Shown: positions 11,404 through 22,489, numbered from the stretch's first letter. The stretch: 64,000 nucleotides of DNA from Chrysogorgia sp. JL179-B06 (GCA_035772405.1 JAYKKM010000169.1:62001-126000); one strand, 5' to 3'. Numbers and translations are program-made. The notes: generated from the sequence alone by a model not told the origin.

Positions 11404-14400
11404 TTGAAAAGTTGTCTTGTCTTGCCTTGTCTTGTCTTGACAAGTTGTCTTGTCTTGCCTTGTCTTGCCTTGTCTTGCCTTGCCTTGTCTTGTCTTGTCT
11501 TGAAAAGTTGTCTTGTCTTGACAAGTAGTCTTGTCTTTTCTTATCTTGTCTTGACAAATTGTCTTGTCTTGTCTTGTCTAGACAATTTGTCTTATATTGT
11601 CTTGTCTTGTCTTGACAAGTTGTATTGTCTTGAAAAGTTGTCTTGTCTTGTCTTGTATTGTCTCGTCTTGTCTTGTCTTGACAAGTTGTCTTTACTTATC
11701 TTGTCTTGTCTTGTCTTGACAAGTTGTCTTGTCTTGAAAAGTTGTCTTGTCTTGACAAGTTGTCTTGTTTTGACAAGATTTCATGTCTTGTCTTGTCGTG
11801 TCTTGACAAGTTGTCTTGTCTTCTCTTGTCTTGTCTTGACAAGTTGTCTTGTCTTGTCTTGTCTTGAATTGTCTTGTCTTGACTTGTCTTGTCTTGGCTT
11901 GTCTTGACAAGTTGTCTTATCTTGTCTTGCCTTGTCTTGTCTTGACAAGTTGTCTTGACTTGAAAAGTTGTCTGGTATTGTCTTGTCTTGCCTCGTCTTG
12001 ACAAGTTGTCTTGTGTTGTCTTGACAAGTTGTCTTGTCTTGTCTTGACAAGTTGTCTTGTCTTGAAAAGTTGTCTTGTCTTGTCTTGTCTTGTCTCGTCT
12101 TGTCTTGTCTTGTCTTGTCTTGTCTTGTCTTGTTTTGTCTTGTCTTGACAAGTAGTCTTGTCTTATCTTATCTTGTCTTGTCTTGTCTTGACAACTTGTC
12201 TTATCTTGTCTTGTCTTGTCTTGTCTTGTCTTGTCTTGTCTTGATTTGTCTTGACAAGTTGTCTTATCTTGTCTTGCCTTGTCTTGTCCTGACAGGTTGT
12301 CTTGTCTTGCCTTGTATTGCCTTGTCTTGCCTTGTCTTGCCTTGTCTTGCCTTGTCTTGCCTTGTCTTGCCTTGTCTTTTCTTGACAAGTTGTGTTGTGT
12401 TGTCTTGTCTTGTCTTGACAAGTTGTCTTGTCTTGACAAGTTGTCTTGTCTTGATAAGTTGTCTTGTCTTGTCTTGTCTTGTCTTTTCTTGACAAGTTGT
12501 GTTGTGTTGTCTTGTCTTGTCTTGACAAGTTGTCTTGTCTTGACAAGTTATTTTGTTTTGTTTTGTCTTGTCTTGTCTTGTCTTGACAAGTTGTATTATC
12601 TTGTCTTGTATTGACAAGTTGTCTTGTCTTGTCTTGTCTTGTCTTGTCTTGTCTTGTCTTGTCTTGACAGGTTGTCTTATATTGTCTTGTCTTGTCTTGA
12701 CAAGTTGTCTTGACTTGTCTTGACAAGTTGTCTTATATTGTCTTGTCTTGCCTTGACAGGTTGTCTTCTCTTGAAAAGTTGTCTTGTCTTGTCTTGTCTT
12801 GACAAGTTGTCTTGTCTTGTCTTGACAAGTTGTCTTGTCTTGACAAGTTATCTTATCTTGTCTTGTCTTGTCTCGTCTTGTCTTGTCTTGTCTTGTCTTG
12901 ACAAGTTGTCTTGTCTTGTCTTGTCTTGGCTTGTCTTGTCTTGTCTTGTCTTGACAAGTTGTCTTATCTTGTCTTGTCTTGACAAGTTATCTTGCCTAAC
13001 CAAGTTGTCTTGTCTTGTCGTGTCTTGACAAGTTGTATTGTCTTTTATTGTCTTGTCTTGTCTTGTCTTGTCTTGTCTTGTCTTGTCTTGACAAGTTGTC
13101 TTATATTGTCTTGTCTTTTCTTGACAAGTTGTCCTGTCTTGAAAAGTTGCCTTGTCTTGCCTTGCCTTGTCTTGTCTCGTCTTGTCTCGTCTTGTCTTGT
13201 CTTGTCTTGTCTTGTCTTAACAAGTTGTCTTGTCTTGTCTTGTCTTGACTCGAAAAGTTGTCTGGTATTGTCTTGTCTTGCCTCGTCTTGACAAGTTGTC
13301 TTGATAAGTTGTCTTGTCTTGTCTTGATAAGTTGTCTTGTCTTGATAAGTTGTCTTGTCTTGTCTTGTCTTGACTCTAAAAGTTGTCTGGTATTGTCTTG
13401 TCTTGCCTCGTCTTGACAAGTTGTCTTATCTTGTCTTGTCTTGTCTTGAAAAGTTGTCTTGTCTTGAAAAGTTGTCTTGACTTGACAAGCTGTCTTGTCT
13501 TGACAAGTTGTCTTGTCGTGTCTTGACAAGTTGTCTTGTCTTGTCTTGTCTTGTCTTGTCTTGTTTTGTTTTGTTTTGTTTTGTTTTGTTTTGTTTTGTT
13601 TTGTTTTGTTTTGTTTTGACTTGTCTTGTCTTGTCTTGTCTTGGCTTGTCTTGACAAGTTGTCTTATCTTGTCTTGCCTTGTCTTGTCTTGACAAGTTGT
13701 CTTGTCTTGAAAAGTTGTCTTGTCTTGCCTTGTCTTGCATTGTCTTGTCTTAACAAGTTGTCTTGTCTTGTCTTGTCTTGTCAAGTTGTCTTGTCTTGAC
13801 AAGTTGTCGTGTCTTGACAAGTTGTCTTGTCTTGTCTTGTCTTGTTTTGTTTTGTTTTGTCTTGTCTTGTCTTGTCTAGGCTTGTCTTGACAAGTTGTCT
13901 TGTCTTGTGTTGCCTGGTCTTGTCTTGACAAGTTGTCTTGTCTTGTCTTGATAAATTGTCTTGTCTTGTCTTGTCTTGTCTTGTCTTGTCTTGTCTTGTC
14001 TTGTCTTGTCTTGTATTGTCTTGTCTTGCCTTGACAAGTTGTCTTATATTGTCTTGTCTTGTCTTGACAAGTTGTCTTGTCTTGAAAAGTTTTCTTGTCT
14101 TGTCTTGTCTTGTCATGTGTTGTCTTGTCTTGTCTTGAAAAGTTGTCTTGTCTTGCCTTGTCTTGTCTTGTCTTGACAAGTTGTCTTATCTTGTCTAGTC
14201 TTGTCTAGCCTTGACAAGTTGTTCTGTCTTGAAAAGTTTTCTTGTCGTGTCTTGTCTTGTGTTGTCTTGTCTTGAGAAGTTGTCTTATCTTATCTAGTCT
14301 TGTCTTTTCTTGTCTTGATAAATTGTCTTGACTTGAAAAGTGGTCTGGTATTGTCTTGTCTTGCCTCGTCTTGAAAAGTTGTCTTGTCTTGTCTTGTCTT

Positions 14401-14927
14401 GACAAATTGTCTTGTCTTGTCTTGTCTTGTCTTGTCTTGTCTTGATAAGTTGTCTTATATTGTCTTGTCTTGTCTTGACAAGTTGTCTTGTCTTGACAAG
14501 TTGTCTTGTCTTGTCTTGTCTTGACAAGTTGTCTTGTCTTGTCTTGCCTTGTCTTGTCTTGTCTTCACAAGTTGTCTTATCTTGTCTTGTCTTGACAAGT
14601 TGTCTTGTCTTGAAAAGTTGTCTTGTCTTGACAAGTTGTCTTGTCTTGACAAGTTGTCTTGTCTTGACAAGTTGTCTTGTCTTGACAAGTTGTCTTGTCT
14701 TGTCTTGTCTTGACTTGTCTTGTCTTTTCTTTTCTTGTCTTGTTTTGTTTTGTTTTGTTTTGTTTTGTTTTATTTTGTCTTGTCTTGTCTTGTCTTGACA
14801 AGTTATCTTGTCTTGATAAGTTGTCTTGTCTTGACAAGTTGTCTTGTCTTGATAAGTTGTCTTATCTTGACAAGTTGTTTTGTCTTGTCTTGTCTTGACA
14901 AGTTGTCTTGTCAAGTTGTCTTGTCTT
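11403..14927 (+). repeat. Higher-order block B, copy 2
   Basis: Tandem copy of 7881-11403. Landmarks such as the TTGCCTAACCAAG variant, CTTCACAAG and the five-fold run of TCTTGACAAGTTG units recur in the same order. It is followed by block A copy 2. Confidence 0.85.
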
Positions 14928-14929
14928 GA

Positions 14930-16299
14930 AAAGTTGTCTTGTCTTGTCTTGTCTTGTCTCGTCTTGTCTTAAATTGTCTTGTCTTGACAAGTTGTCTTGT
15001 CTTGTCTTGCCTTGTCTTGTCTTGTCTTGATAAGTTGTCTTATCTTGTCTTGTCTTGACAAGTTATCTTGTCTTGACAAGTTGTCTTGTCTTGTCTTGTC
15101 TTGACAAGTTGTCTTGTCTTGAAAAGTTGTCTTGTCTTGTCTTGTCTTGTCTCGTCTTGTCTTGTCTTGTCTTGTCTTGTCTTGTCTTGTCTTGTCTTGA
15201 CAAGTTGTCTTGTCTTATCTTATCTTGTCTTGTCTTGTCTTGACAACTTGTCTTATCTTGTCTTGTCTTGTCTTGTCTTGTCTTGTCTTGACAAGTTGTC
15301 TTGTCTTGAAAAGTTGTCTTGTCTTGACAAGCTGTCTGGTCTTGACAAGTTGTCTTGTCTTGTCTGGTCGTGACTTGACAAGTTGTCTTGTCTTGTCTTG
15401 TCTTGTCTTGTTTTGTTTTGTTTTGTTTTGTTTTGTTTTGTTTTGTTTTGTTTTGTTTTGTCTTGTCTTGTCTTGTCTTGTCTTGATTTGTCTTGACAAG
15501 TTGTCTTGATTTGTCTTGACAAGTTGTCTTGCCTTGTCTTGCCTTGTCTTGCCTTGTCTTGCCTTGTCTTGCCTTGTCTTGCCTTGTCTTGTCTTGTCTT
15601 GTCTCGTCTTATGTTGTCTTGACAAGTTGTCTTGTGTTGTCTTGATAAGTTGTCTTGTCTTGTCTTGTCTTGTCTTTTCTTGACAAGTTGTGTTGTGTTG
15701 TCTTGTCTTGTCTTGTCTTGTCTTGTCTTGTCTTGTCTTGTCTTGTCTTGCCTTGACAAGTTGCCATGTCTTGTCTTGTCTTGACAAGTTGTCTTGACTT
15801 GAAAAGTTGTCTGGTATTGTCTTGTCTTGCCTCGTCTTGACAAGTTGTCTTGTCTTGTCTTGACAAGTTGTCTTATATTGTCTTGTCTTGTCTTGTCTTG
15901 ACAAGTTGTCTTGTCTTGAAAAGTTGTCTTGTCTTGTCTCGTCTTGTCTTGAATTGTCTTGTCTTGAATTGTCTTGTCTTGACAAGTTGTCTTGTCATGT
16001 CTTGCCTTGTCTTGTCTTGTCTTGATAAGTTGTCTTATCTTGTCTTGTCTTGACAAGTTATATTGTCTTGACAAGTTGTCTTGTCTTGTCGTGTCTTGAC
16101 AAGTTGTCTTGTCTTGTCTTGTTTTGTTTTGTTTTGTTTTGTTTTGTTTTGTTTTGTTTTGTTTTGTTTTGTTTTGTTTTGTTTTGTTTTGTTTTGTCTT
16201 GTCTTGTCTTGTCTTGACAAGTTGTCTTATATTGTCTTGTCTTGTCTTGAAAGGTTGTCTTGTCTTACCTTGTCTTGTCTTGTCTCGTCTTGTCTTGTC
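14930..16299 (+). repeat. Higher-order block A, copy 2
   Basis: Copy of 6540-7881, again joined at its right end to block B. The A-B junction is the same in both places, so a unit of A plus B was probably duplicated as one. Confidence 0.75.
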
Positions 16300-19200
16300 T
16301 TGAAAAGTTGTCTTGTCTTGCCTTGTCTTGTCTTGACAAGTTGTCTTGTCTTGCCTTGTCTTGCCTTGTCTTGCCTTGCCTTGTCTTGTCTTGTCTTGAA
16401 AAGTTGTCTTGTCTTGACAAGTAGTCTTGTCTTTTCTTATCTTGTCTTGACAAATTGTCTTGTCTTGTCTTGTCTAGACAATTTGTCTTATATTGTCTTG
16501 TCTTGTCTTGACAAGTTGTATTGTCTTGAAAAGTTGTCTTGTCTTGTCTTGTATTGTCTCGTCTTGTCTTGTCTTGACAAGTTGTCTTTACTTATCTTGT
16601 CTTGTCTTGTCTTGACAAGTTGTCTTGTCTTGAAAAGTTGTCTTGTCTTGACAAGTTGTCTTGTTTTGACAAGATTTCATGTCTTGTCTTGTCGTGTCTT
16701 GACAAGTTGTCTTGTCTTCTCTTGTCTTGTCTTGACAAGTTGTCTTGTCTTGTCTTGTCTTGAATTGTCTTGTCTTGACTTGTCTTGTCTTGGCTTGTCT
16801 TGACAAGTTGTCTTATCTTGTCTTGCCTTGTCTTGTCTTGACAAGTTGTCTTGACTTGAAAAGTTGTCTGGTATTGTCTTGTCTTGCCTCGTCTTGACAA
16901 GTTGTCTTGTGTTGTCTTGACAAGTTGTCTTGTCTTGTCTTGACAAGTTGTCTTGTCTTGAAAAGTTGTCTTGTCTTGTCTTGTCTTGTCTCGTCTTGTC
17001 TTGTCTTGTCTTGTCTTGTCTTGTTTTGTCTTGTCTTGACAAGTAGTCTTGTCTTATCTTATCTTGTCTTGTCTTGTCTTGACAACTTGTCTTATCTTGT
17101 CTTGTCTTGTCTTGTCTTGTCTTGTCTTGATTTGTCTTGACAAGTTGTCTTATCTTGTCTTGCCTTGTCTTGTCCTGACAGGTTGTCTTGTCTTGCCTTG
17201 TATTGCCTTGTCTTGCCTTGTCTTGCCTTGTCTTGCCTTGTCTTGCCTTGTCTTTTCTTGACAAGTTGTGTTGTGTTGTCTTGTCTTGTCTTGACAAGTT
17301 GTCTTGTCTTGACAAGTTGTCTTGTCTTGATAAGTTGTCTTGTCTTGTCTTGTCTTGTCTTTTCTTGACAAGTTGTGTTGTGTTGTCTTGTCTTGTCTTG
17401 ACAAGTTGTCTTGTCTTGACAAGTTATTTTGTTTTGTTTTGTCTTGTCTTGTCTTGTCTTGACAAGTTGTATTATCTTGTCTTGTATTGACAAGTTGTCT
17501 TGTCTTGTCTTGTCTTGTCTTGTCTTGTCTTGACAGGTTGTCTTATATTGTCTTGTCTTGTCTTGACAAGTTGTCTTGACTTGTCTTGACAAGTTGTCTT
17601 ATATTGTCTTGTCTTGCCTTGACAGGTTGTCTTCTCTTGAAAAGTTGTCTTGTCTTGTCTTGACAAGTTGTCTTGTCTTGTCTTGACAAGTTGTCTTGTC
17701 TTGACAAGTTATCTTATCTTGTCTTGTCTTGTCTCGTCTTGTCTTGTCTTGTCTTGTCTTGACAAGTTGTCTTGTCTTGTCTTGTCTTGCCTTGTCTTGT
17801 CTTGTCTTGTCTTGACAAGTTGTCTTATCTTGTCTTGTCTTGACAAGTTATCTTGCCTAACCAAGTTGTCTTGTCTTGTCGTGTCTTGACAAGTTGTATT
17901 GTCTTTTATTGTCTTGTCTTGTCTTGTCTTGTCTTGTCTTGTCTTGTCTTGTCTTGACAAGTTGTCTTATATTGTCTTGTCTTTTCTTGACAAGTTGTCC
18001 TGTCTTGAAAAGTTGCCTTGTCTTGCCTTGCCTTGTCTTGTCTCGTCTTGTCTCGTCTTGTCTTGTCTTGTCTTGTCTTGTCTTAACAAGTTGTCTTGTC
18101 TTGTCTTGTCTTGACTCGAAAAGTTGTCTGGTATTGTCTTGTCTTGCCTCGTCTTGACAAGTTGTCTTGATAAGTTGTCTTGTCTTGTCTTGATAAGTTG
18201 TCTTGTCTTGATAAGTTGTCTTGTCTTGTCTTGTCTTGACTCTAAAAGTTGTCTGGTATTGTCTTGTCTTGCCTCGTCTTGACAAGTTGTCTTATCTTGT
18301 CTTGTCTTGTCTTGAAAAGTTGTCTTGTCTTGAAAAGTTGTCTTGACTTGACAAGCTGTCTTGTCTTGACAAGTTGTCTTGTCGTGTCTTGACAAGTTGT
18401 CTTGTCTTGTCTTGTCTTGTCTTGTCTTGTTTTGTTTTGTTTTGTTTTGTTTTGTTTTGTTTTGTTTTGTTTTGTTTTGTTTTGACTTGTCTTGTCTTGT
18501 CTTGTCTTGGCTTGTCTTGACAAGTTGTCTTATCTTGTCTTGCCTTGTCTTGACAAGTTGTCTTGTCTTGAAAAGTTGTCTTGTCTTGCCTTGTCTTGCA
18601 TTGTCTTGTCTTAACAAGTTGTCTTGTCTTGTCTTGTCTTGTCAAGTTGTCTTGTCTTGACAAGTTGTCGTGTCTTGACAAGTTGTCTTGTCTTGTCTTG
18701 TCTTGTTTTGTTTTGTTTTGTCTTGTCTTGTCTTGTCTAGGCTTGTCTTGACAAGTTGTCTTGTCTTGTGTTGCCTGGTCTTGTCTTGACAAGTTGTCTT
18801 GTCTTGTCTTGATAAATTGTCTTGTCTTGTCTTGTCTTGTCTTGTCTTGTCTTGTCTTGTCTTGTCTTGTCTTGTCTTGTATTGTCTTGTCTTGCCTTGA
18901 CAAGTTGTCTTATATTGTCTTGTCTTGTCTTGACAAGTTGTCTTGTCTTGAAAAGTTTTCTTGTCTTGTCTTGTCTTGTCATGTGTTGTCTTGTCTTGTC
19001 TTGAAAAGTTGTCTTGTCTTGCCTTGTCTTGTCTTGTCTTGACAAGTTGTCTTATCTTGTCTAGTCTTGTCTAGCCTTGACAAGTTGTTCTGTCTTGAAA
19101 AGTTTTCTTGTCGTGTCTTGTCTTGTGTTGTCTTGTCTTGAGAAGTTGTCTTATCTTATCTAGTCTTGTCTTTTCTTGTCTTGATAAATTGTCTTGACTT

Positions 19201-19772
19201 GAAAAGTGGTCTGGTATTGTCTTGTCTTGCCTCGTCTTGACAAGTTGTCTTGTCTTGTCTTGTCTTGACAAATTGTCTTGTCTTGTCTTGTCTTGTCTTG
19301 TCTTGTCTTGATAAGTTGTTCTTATATTGTCTTGTCTTGTCTTGACAAGTTGTCTTGTCTTGACAAGTTGTCTTGTCTTGTCTTGTCTTGACAAGTTGTC
19401 TTGTCTTGTCTTGCCTTGTCTTGTCTTGTCTTCACAAGTTGTCTTATCTTGTCTTGTCTTGACAAGTTGTCTTGTCTTGAAAAGTTGTCTTGTCTTGACA
19501 AGTTGTCTTGTCTTGACAAGTTGTCTTGTCTTGACAAGTTGTCTTGTCTTGACAAGTTGTCTTGTCTTGTCTTGTCTTGACTTGTCTTGTCTTTTCTTTT
19601 CTTGTCTTGTTTTGTTTTGTTTTGTTTTGTTTTGTTTTATTTTGTCTTGTCTTGTCTTGTCTTGACAAGTTATCTTGTCTTGATAAGTTGTCTTGTCTTG
19701 ACAAGTTGTCTTGTCTTGATAAGTTGTCTTATCTTGACAAGTTGTTTTGTCTTGTCTTGTCTTGACAAGTTG
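16299..19772 (+). repeat. Higher-order block B, copy 3
   Basis: Third copy of the 3.5-kb block, slightly shorter through small deletions (offset from copy 1 about 8418 at the start). It also has minor changes such as TTGTTCTTATATTG near 19317. It diverges from the other copies after about 19772, leading into the landmark block that hosts the transposon. Confidence 0.8.
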
Positions 19773-20493
19773 TCTTGTCTTGTCTTGTCTTGTCTTGACA
19801 AATTGTCTTGTCTTGTATTGTCTTGTCTTGTCTTGTCTTGACTTGTCTTGTCTTGTCTTGTCTTGTCTTGTCTTGTCTTGTCATGTCTTGTCTTGTCTTG
19901 TCTTGTCTTGTCTTGACAAGTTGTCTTATATTGTCTTGTCTTGTCTTGACAAGTTGTCTTGTCTTGAAAAGTTATCTTGTCTTGTCTTGTCTTCTTTCGT
20001 CTTGTCTTGTCTTGCCTTGTCTTGTCTTGTCTTGACAAGTTGTCTTGTCTTGTCTTGACAAATTGTCTTGTCTTGTCTTGTCTTGCCTTGTCTTGACAAG
20101 TAGTCTTATATTGTCTTGTCTTGTCTTGAAAAGTTGTCTTGTCTTGAAAAGTTGTCTTGTCTTGTCTTGTCTTGTCTTGTCTTGACAAGTTGTCCTGTCT
20201 TGTCTTGTCTTGACAAGTTGTCCTGTCTTGCCTTGTCTTGTCTTGTCTTGACAAGTTGTCTTATCTTGTCTTGTCTTGACAAGTTGTCTTATTTTGTCTA
20301 GTCTTGTCTAGCCTTGACAAGTTGTTATGTCTTGAAAAGTTATCTTGTCGAGTCTTGCCTTGGCTTGGCTTGTCTTGTCTTGTCTTGTCTTGACTAGTTG
20401 TCTTGTCTTGTCTTGTCTTGTCTGGTCTTGTCTCGTCTTGTCTTGTCTTGTCTTGTTTTGTTTTGTTTTGTTTTGTCTTGTCTTGTCTTTCCT

Positions 20494-20499
20494 TGTCTT
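20494..20499 (+). repeat. Target site duplication, left (TGTCTT)
   Basis: Six bases TGTCTT precede the first base of the element, and TGTCTT also follows its last base at 39599-39604. Polintons duplicate 6 bp. Chance identity is possible in a 5-bp satellite, but an empty-site comparison with 2371-2376 supports exactly this six-base duplication. Confidence 0.85.
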
Positions 20500-20668
20500 A
20501 GTAGTATAGTAAGTAGGGCTGCGAGCTCAATCGACCTCAACTGTGAGTATAAACACCAAAACGTCACCAAATTTGGCCAAGTCGCGACTCGACAAATTTG
20601 GCGATGTTTTGGTGTTTATATTCACGATTGACGTCGAGTAAGCTCGCAGCCCTACTTACTATACTACT
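20500..20668. repeat. Terminal palindrome of the left TIR
   Basis: The outermost 169 bp fold back on themselves. The first 28 bases, starting AGTAGTATAGTAAG, are perfectly complementary to the last 28 of the stretch, and AACACCAAAAC pairs with GTTTTGGTGTT further in. The centre is the perfect palindrome AGTCGCGACT. I count roughly eleven mismatches and one single-base indel between the two arms of about 84 bp. The transposon tip sequence therefore occurs twice at this end, in opposite orientation. Confidence 0.9.
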
Positions 20669-20883
20669 ACAGCGATCGTTAGTCAATCTAGACATCCCTC
20701 CCACGTTTTCTACTAAATTGGTGTCAAACACACGCGAGACAACACCAAATCGCTATTTTAACGAAATACGACACATTTCGTCAAATTTAGAGAAAGTTTT
20801 GTGTCGTCATTTTCACATTTGTGTTTGACAAACTATGACTGACGCGCTCTACCATTGTTTCAATTCATGCGCGAAAAAAAAGC

Positions 20884-20949
20884 CACTAGATTTTGATTCT
20901 AGTGACGATGTTTAATAAATTTCAACGAGAAAGCCACTAGAGTCTAGTG
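20884..20949. repeat. Pair of CACTAGA/TCTAGTG hairpins in the left TIR
   Basis: Two short hairpins share the arms CACTAGA and TCTAGTG: 20884-20904 with a 7-base loop and 20935-20949 with a 1-base loop. Each sits in a direct repeat beginning AAGCCACTAGA. The mirror copies are in the right TIR around 39150-39215. Their role is unknown; protein binding or structure at replication ends is possible. Confidence 0.75.
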
Positions 20950-21009
20950 TTAAATAGATTTCACATGCGAGTGCTGTACCTGCTATACGAATCGAGGTCA
21001 CCTGTCGAT

Positions 21010-21173
21010 GTTGCTAACAACAACATTCCATTACGAATAGCAACTACGACTTTTTAAAAAAAATATTTTCACTTTTAAAAAATGTTTTCACTTTGAAAAA
21101 ATATTTTCGTTTTAAAATATTTTTTTCGAAAAGTTGTGGTTGCTATTCGCAATGGAATGTTGTTGTTAGCAAC
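21010..21173. repeat. AT-rich foldback inside the left TIR
   Basis: Arms of 38 bp (21010-21047 and 21136-21173), beginning GTTGCTAACAACAACATTCC, are complementary with two mismatches. They enclose about 88 bp of AT-rich sequence containing repeated AATATTTTC/TTTTCACTTT motifs. The right TIR has the mirror copy at 38925-39087. It could be a nested foldback/MITE-like insertion or part of the TIR architecture; no clear target duplication is visible next to the arms. Confidence 0.8.
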
Positions 21174-21373
21174 ACACCACGTGCAACCACCTGCTGTCGC
21201 GCTGACTATGAGAGAAGAATCGCAGTGTTTGAAGAAGGAGTGAGGACCACCATGCTAAGACTGTCTAACTTTGAGCGTACTCGTTAAATCGTACACTATA
21301 AATATCGTGAATAAAAAACTGTTGTGTGAATGGGCTCGCGCGGTTGTTATGAAGCCACCTGCTAGCATGCAAA

Positions 21374-21886
21374 TTAGTCCACCCGCTCACTATTTTCAGT
21401 GTTTGTCACCTCACTTCTGAAATGGTGGTCGTACACATATTTTGACGTTGTGATTCCTCCCGACAACAAGCCCAAGAAAGGCACGTACGGCGTCACAATC
21501 GCGACAATGCTCTCGACGTCTTTTTTTAATAACGGGTCTTTTTGTAGTTCATCATTTAGTTCGTCAGGGTTCTCGATAGCGTTCAACCCATCCAGTAAGC
21601 TAGCGAATTTGCTGATTAACAAGTCGGTGAGAAAAGCGTTTGCGATTTCCATTCTCTTCAACTCATATTGGTGCCATATCTTGTCGATGACCTTTGCGGA
21701 CGCTTTTTTAATGTACGCTTCAGATTGGCTCACCACACCATCACCAGACAGTCTAATAAGTTCGGATCTCCTAACGTCAATGTTGTCTTCCACAGTCGAA
21801 GTGTCAGCGGTCTCCTCAACTAGTTCCTCAATCGTGGGGTTTTCTTCACTTTTGCGTTTCACCATCACGTTATTACTTATACCCAT
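21374..21886 (-). CDS. Unknown 170-aa Polinton protein with C-terminal hydrophobic segment
   Basis: I do not recognise a named family. The N-terminal 45 residues are acidic and polar, with a basic start (VKRKSEE). The middle, around residues 65-120, looks helical and charged. Residues about 127-150 form a hydrophobic stretch (SIVAIVTPYVPFLGLLSGGI) that could be membrane-associated. It is the outermost gene at the left end and is followed upstream, 3 bp away, by the packaging ATPase, so the two are probably co-expressed. The last 92 or so codons lie within the terminal inverted repeat, and a frameshifted copy of that part is present at the other end of the element. A similar protein is, to my recollection, common in cnidarian Polintons; I cannot confirm this here. 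Confidence 0.8.
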   Translation of the reverse strand: MGISNNVMVKRKSEENPTIEELVEETADTSTVEDNIDVRRSELIRLSGDGVVSQSEAYIKKASAKVIDKIWHQYELKRMEIANAFLTDLLISKFASLLDGLNAIENPDELNDELQKDPLLKKDVESIVAIVTPYVPFLGLLSGGITTSKYVYDHHFRSEVTNTENSERVD

Positions 21887-21889
21887 ATT

Positions 21890-22489
21890 TTATTGCGGAA
21901 TAACAACTTCGTGACTGTATGGATAGCGCAGTGAGATTTCAAGTCTAGCGTACTTATTATTTTTTAATGCGGTCACAATCGCCGACGATTTTTCTCTGCT
22001 AATGTTTCCAAGGTAATCGTCAATAACAACCTTCATATCACTTCTGCTCGGACAGTAAAAGCAAACGAGCTTACTAATGTTTTCTCTATACGGTTTTGCG
22101 ATCGACGTCAGTTGTTGTGTGATGACAATAACGCTCAACATAAAATGTCGCGCACTAAAAGCCAAGTTGACCAATTGGCTAGTCCTATTCTTGACATCTT
22201 GAGAACTCGCACAGTCGTCCAACACGATCAGAGTGTTAGTACCTTTAAAAACGTTAGTCACACACTTGAGAACAGCGTCGACATTGTCCTGTGTGCAGTC
22301 TATCGCTAACACGTCGGGGTCGCGCACATATTTCCAATCTTGATACGCTTTGTTCCACTCAAAAGTAGGACAAATCAACACAATGTAGTCAAATTTACCA
22401 CGATACTCAGACTCTAGTGTTTCTAGTAAATAATGCGTCTTACCACAAGCTGTCATACCAACAATTAACATATTAAACGGAGTCTCCAT
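21890..22489 (-). CDS. DNA packaging ATPase (FtsK/HerA superfamily, A32-like)
   Basis: A 199-aa P-loop ATPase. Residues 11-18 are GMTACGKT, a Walker A motif, directly after a short beta strand (NMLIV). Residues 87-92 (LIVLDD) form the Walker B strand with two acidic residues. A following strand SVIVITQQ (about 119-126) fits the sensor position of the HerA/FtsK fold. Length and motif spacing match the genome-packaging ATPases of Polintons, virophages and poxvirus A32, which pump DNA into preformed capsids. It sits between the unknown 170-aa gene and the major capsid gene, the usual morphogenesis neighbourhood. The start is the first Met, 15 bp after the capsid stop codon. The frame is intact. 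Confidence 0.92.
   Translation of the reverse strand: METPFNMLIVGMTACGKTHYLLETLESEYRGKFDYIVLICPTFEWNKAYQDWKYVRDPDVLAIDCTQDNVDAVLKCVTNVFKGTNTLIVLDDCASSQDVKNRTSQLVNLAFSARHFMLSVIVITQQLTSIAKPYRENISKLVCFYCPSRSDMKVVIDDYLGNISREKSSAIVTALKNNKYARLEISLRYPYSHEVVIPQ

Larger units (their letters stand above)
1..20499 (+). repeat. TCTTG pentanucleotide satellite array, left arm
   Basis: The whole stretch is made of TCTTG units on the + strand, interrupted by point variants (TCTCG, TATTG, TTTTG, GCCTTG) and by 13-base variants TCTTGACAAGTTG and TCTTGAAAAGTTG. No segment longer than a few tens of bases is foreign to this pattern. All six frames stay open over long distances because the unit has no stop codon, so the many apparent reading frames (SCLVL on +, QDKTR on -) are not supported as genes. 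Stops arise mainly where TGA or TAA is created by the 13-base variants. The array ends abruptly at the transposon boundary at 20500. Confidence 0.97.
20500..21649 (+). repeat. Left terminal inverted repeat (about 1150 bp)
   Basis: Begins AGTAGTATAGTAAGTAGG and matches the reverse complement of 38465-39598 almost base for base, with scattered substitutions and one 16-bp difference. Its inner end lies within the coding sequence of the 170-aa gene: the last roughly 92 codons of that gene are inside the repeat. The part from 20669 to 21373 has no gene I can support. It holds small hairpins and a larger AT-rich foldback. Confidence 0.93.

Noticed and set aside
16..20300. Hundreds of open frames encoding SCLVL-type or QDKTR-type repeats in the left array
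   Set aside because: TCTTG contains no stop in any frame, so long open frames are expected by composition. They overlap in all frames and both strands and lack any non-repeat sequence.
20598..20828. 76-codon frame starting in the terminal palindrome, and its near-copy at 39270-39500
   Set aside because: Overlaps the palindromic tip and is duplicated by TIR symmetry; no protein-like features.
21093..21287. 64-codon frame (MKKYFRFKIFFSKSCGC...) present in both TIRs (also 38811-39005 minus)
   Set aside because: It runs through the AT-rich foldback and is identical in both TIRs only because they are inverted copies. Composition follows the palindrome, with no sign of coding selection.
21399..21914. 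171-codon plus-strand frame opposite the 170-aa gene
   Set aside because: Antisense shadow of a better-supported gene. Its Ser/Phe-rich sequence has no domain pattern, and the minus frame fits the tightly packed block.
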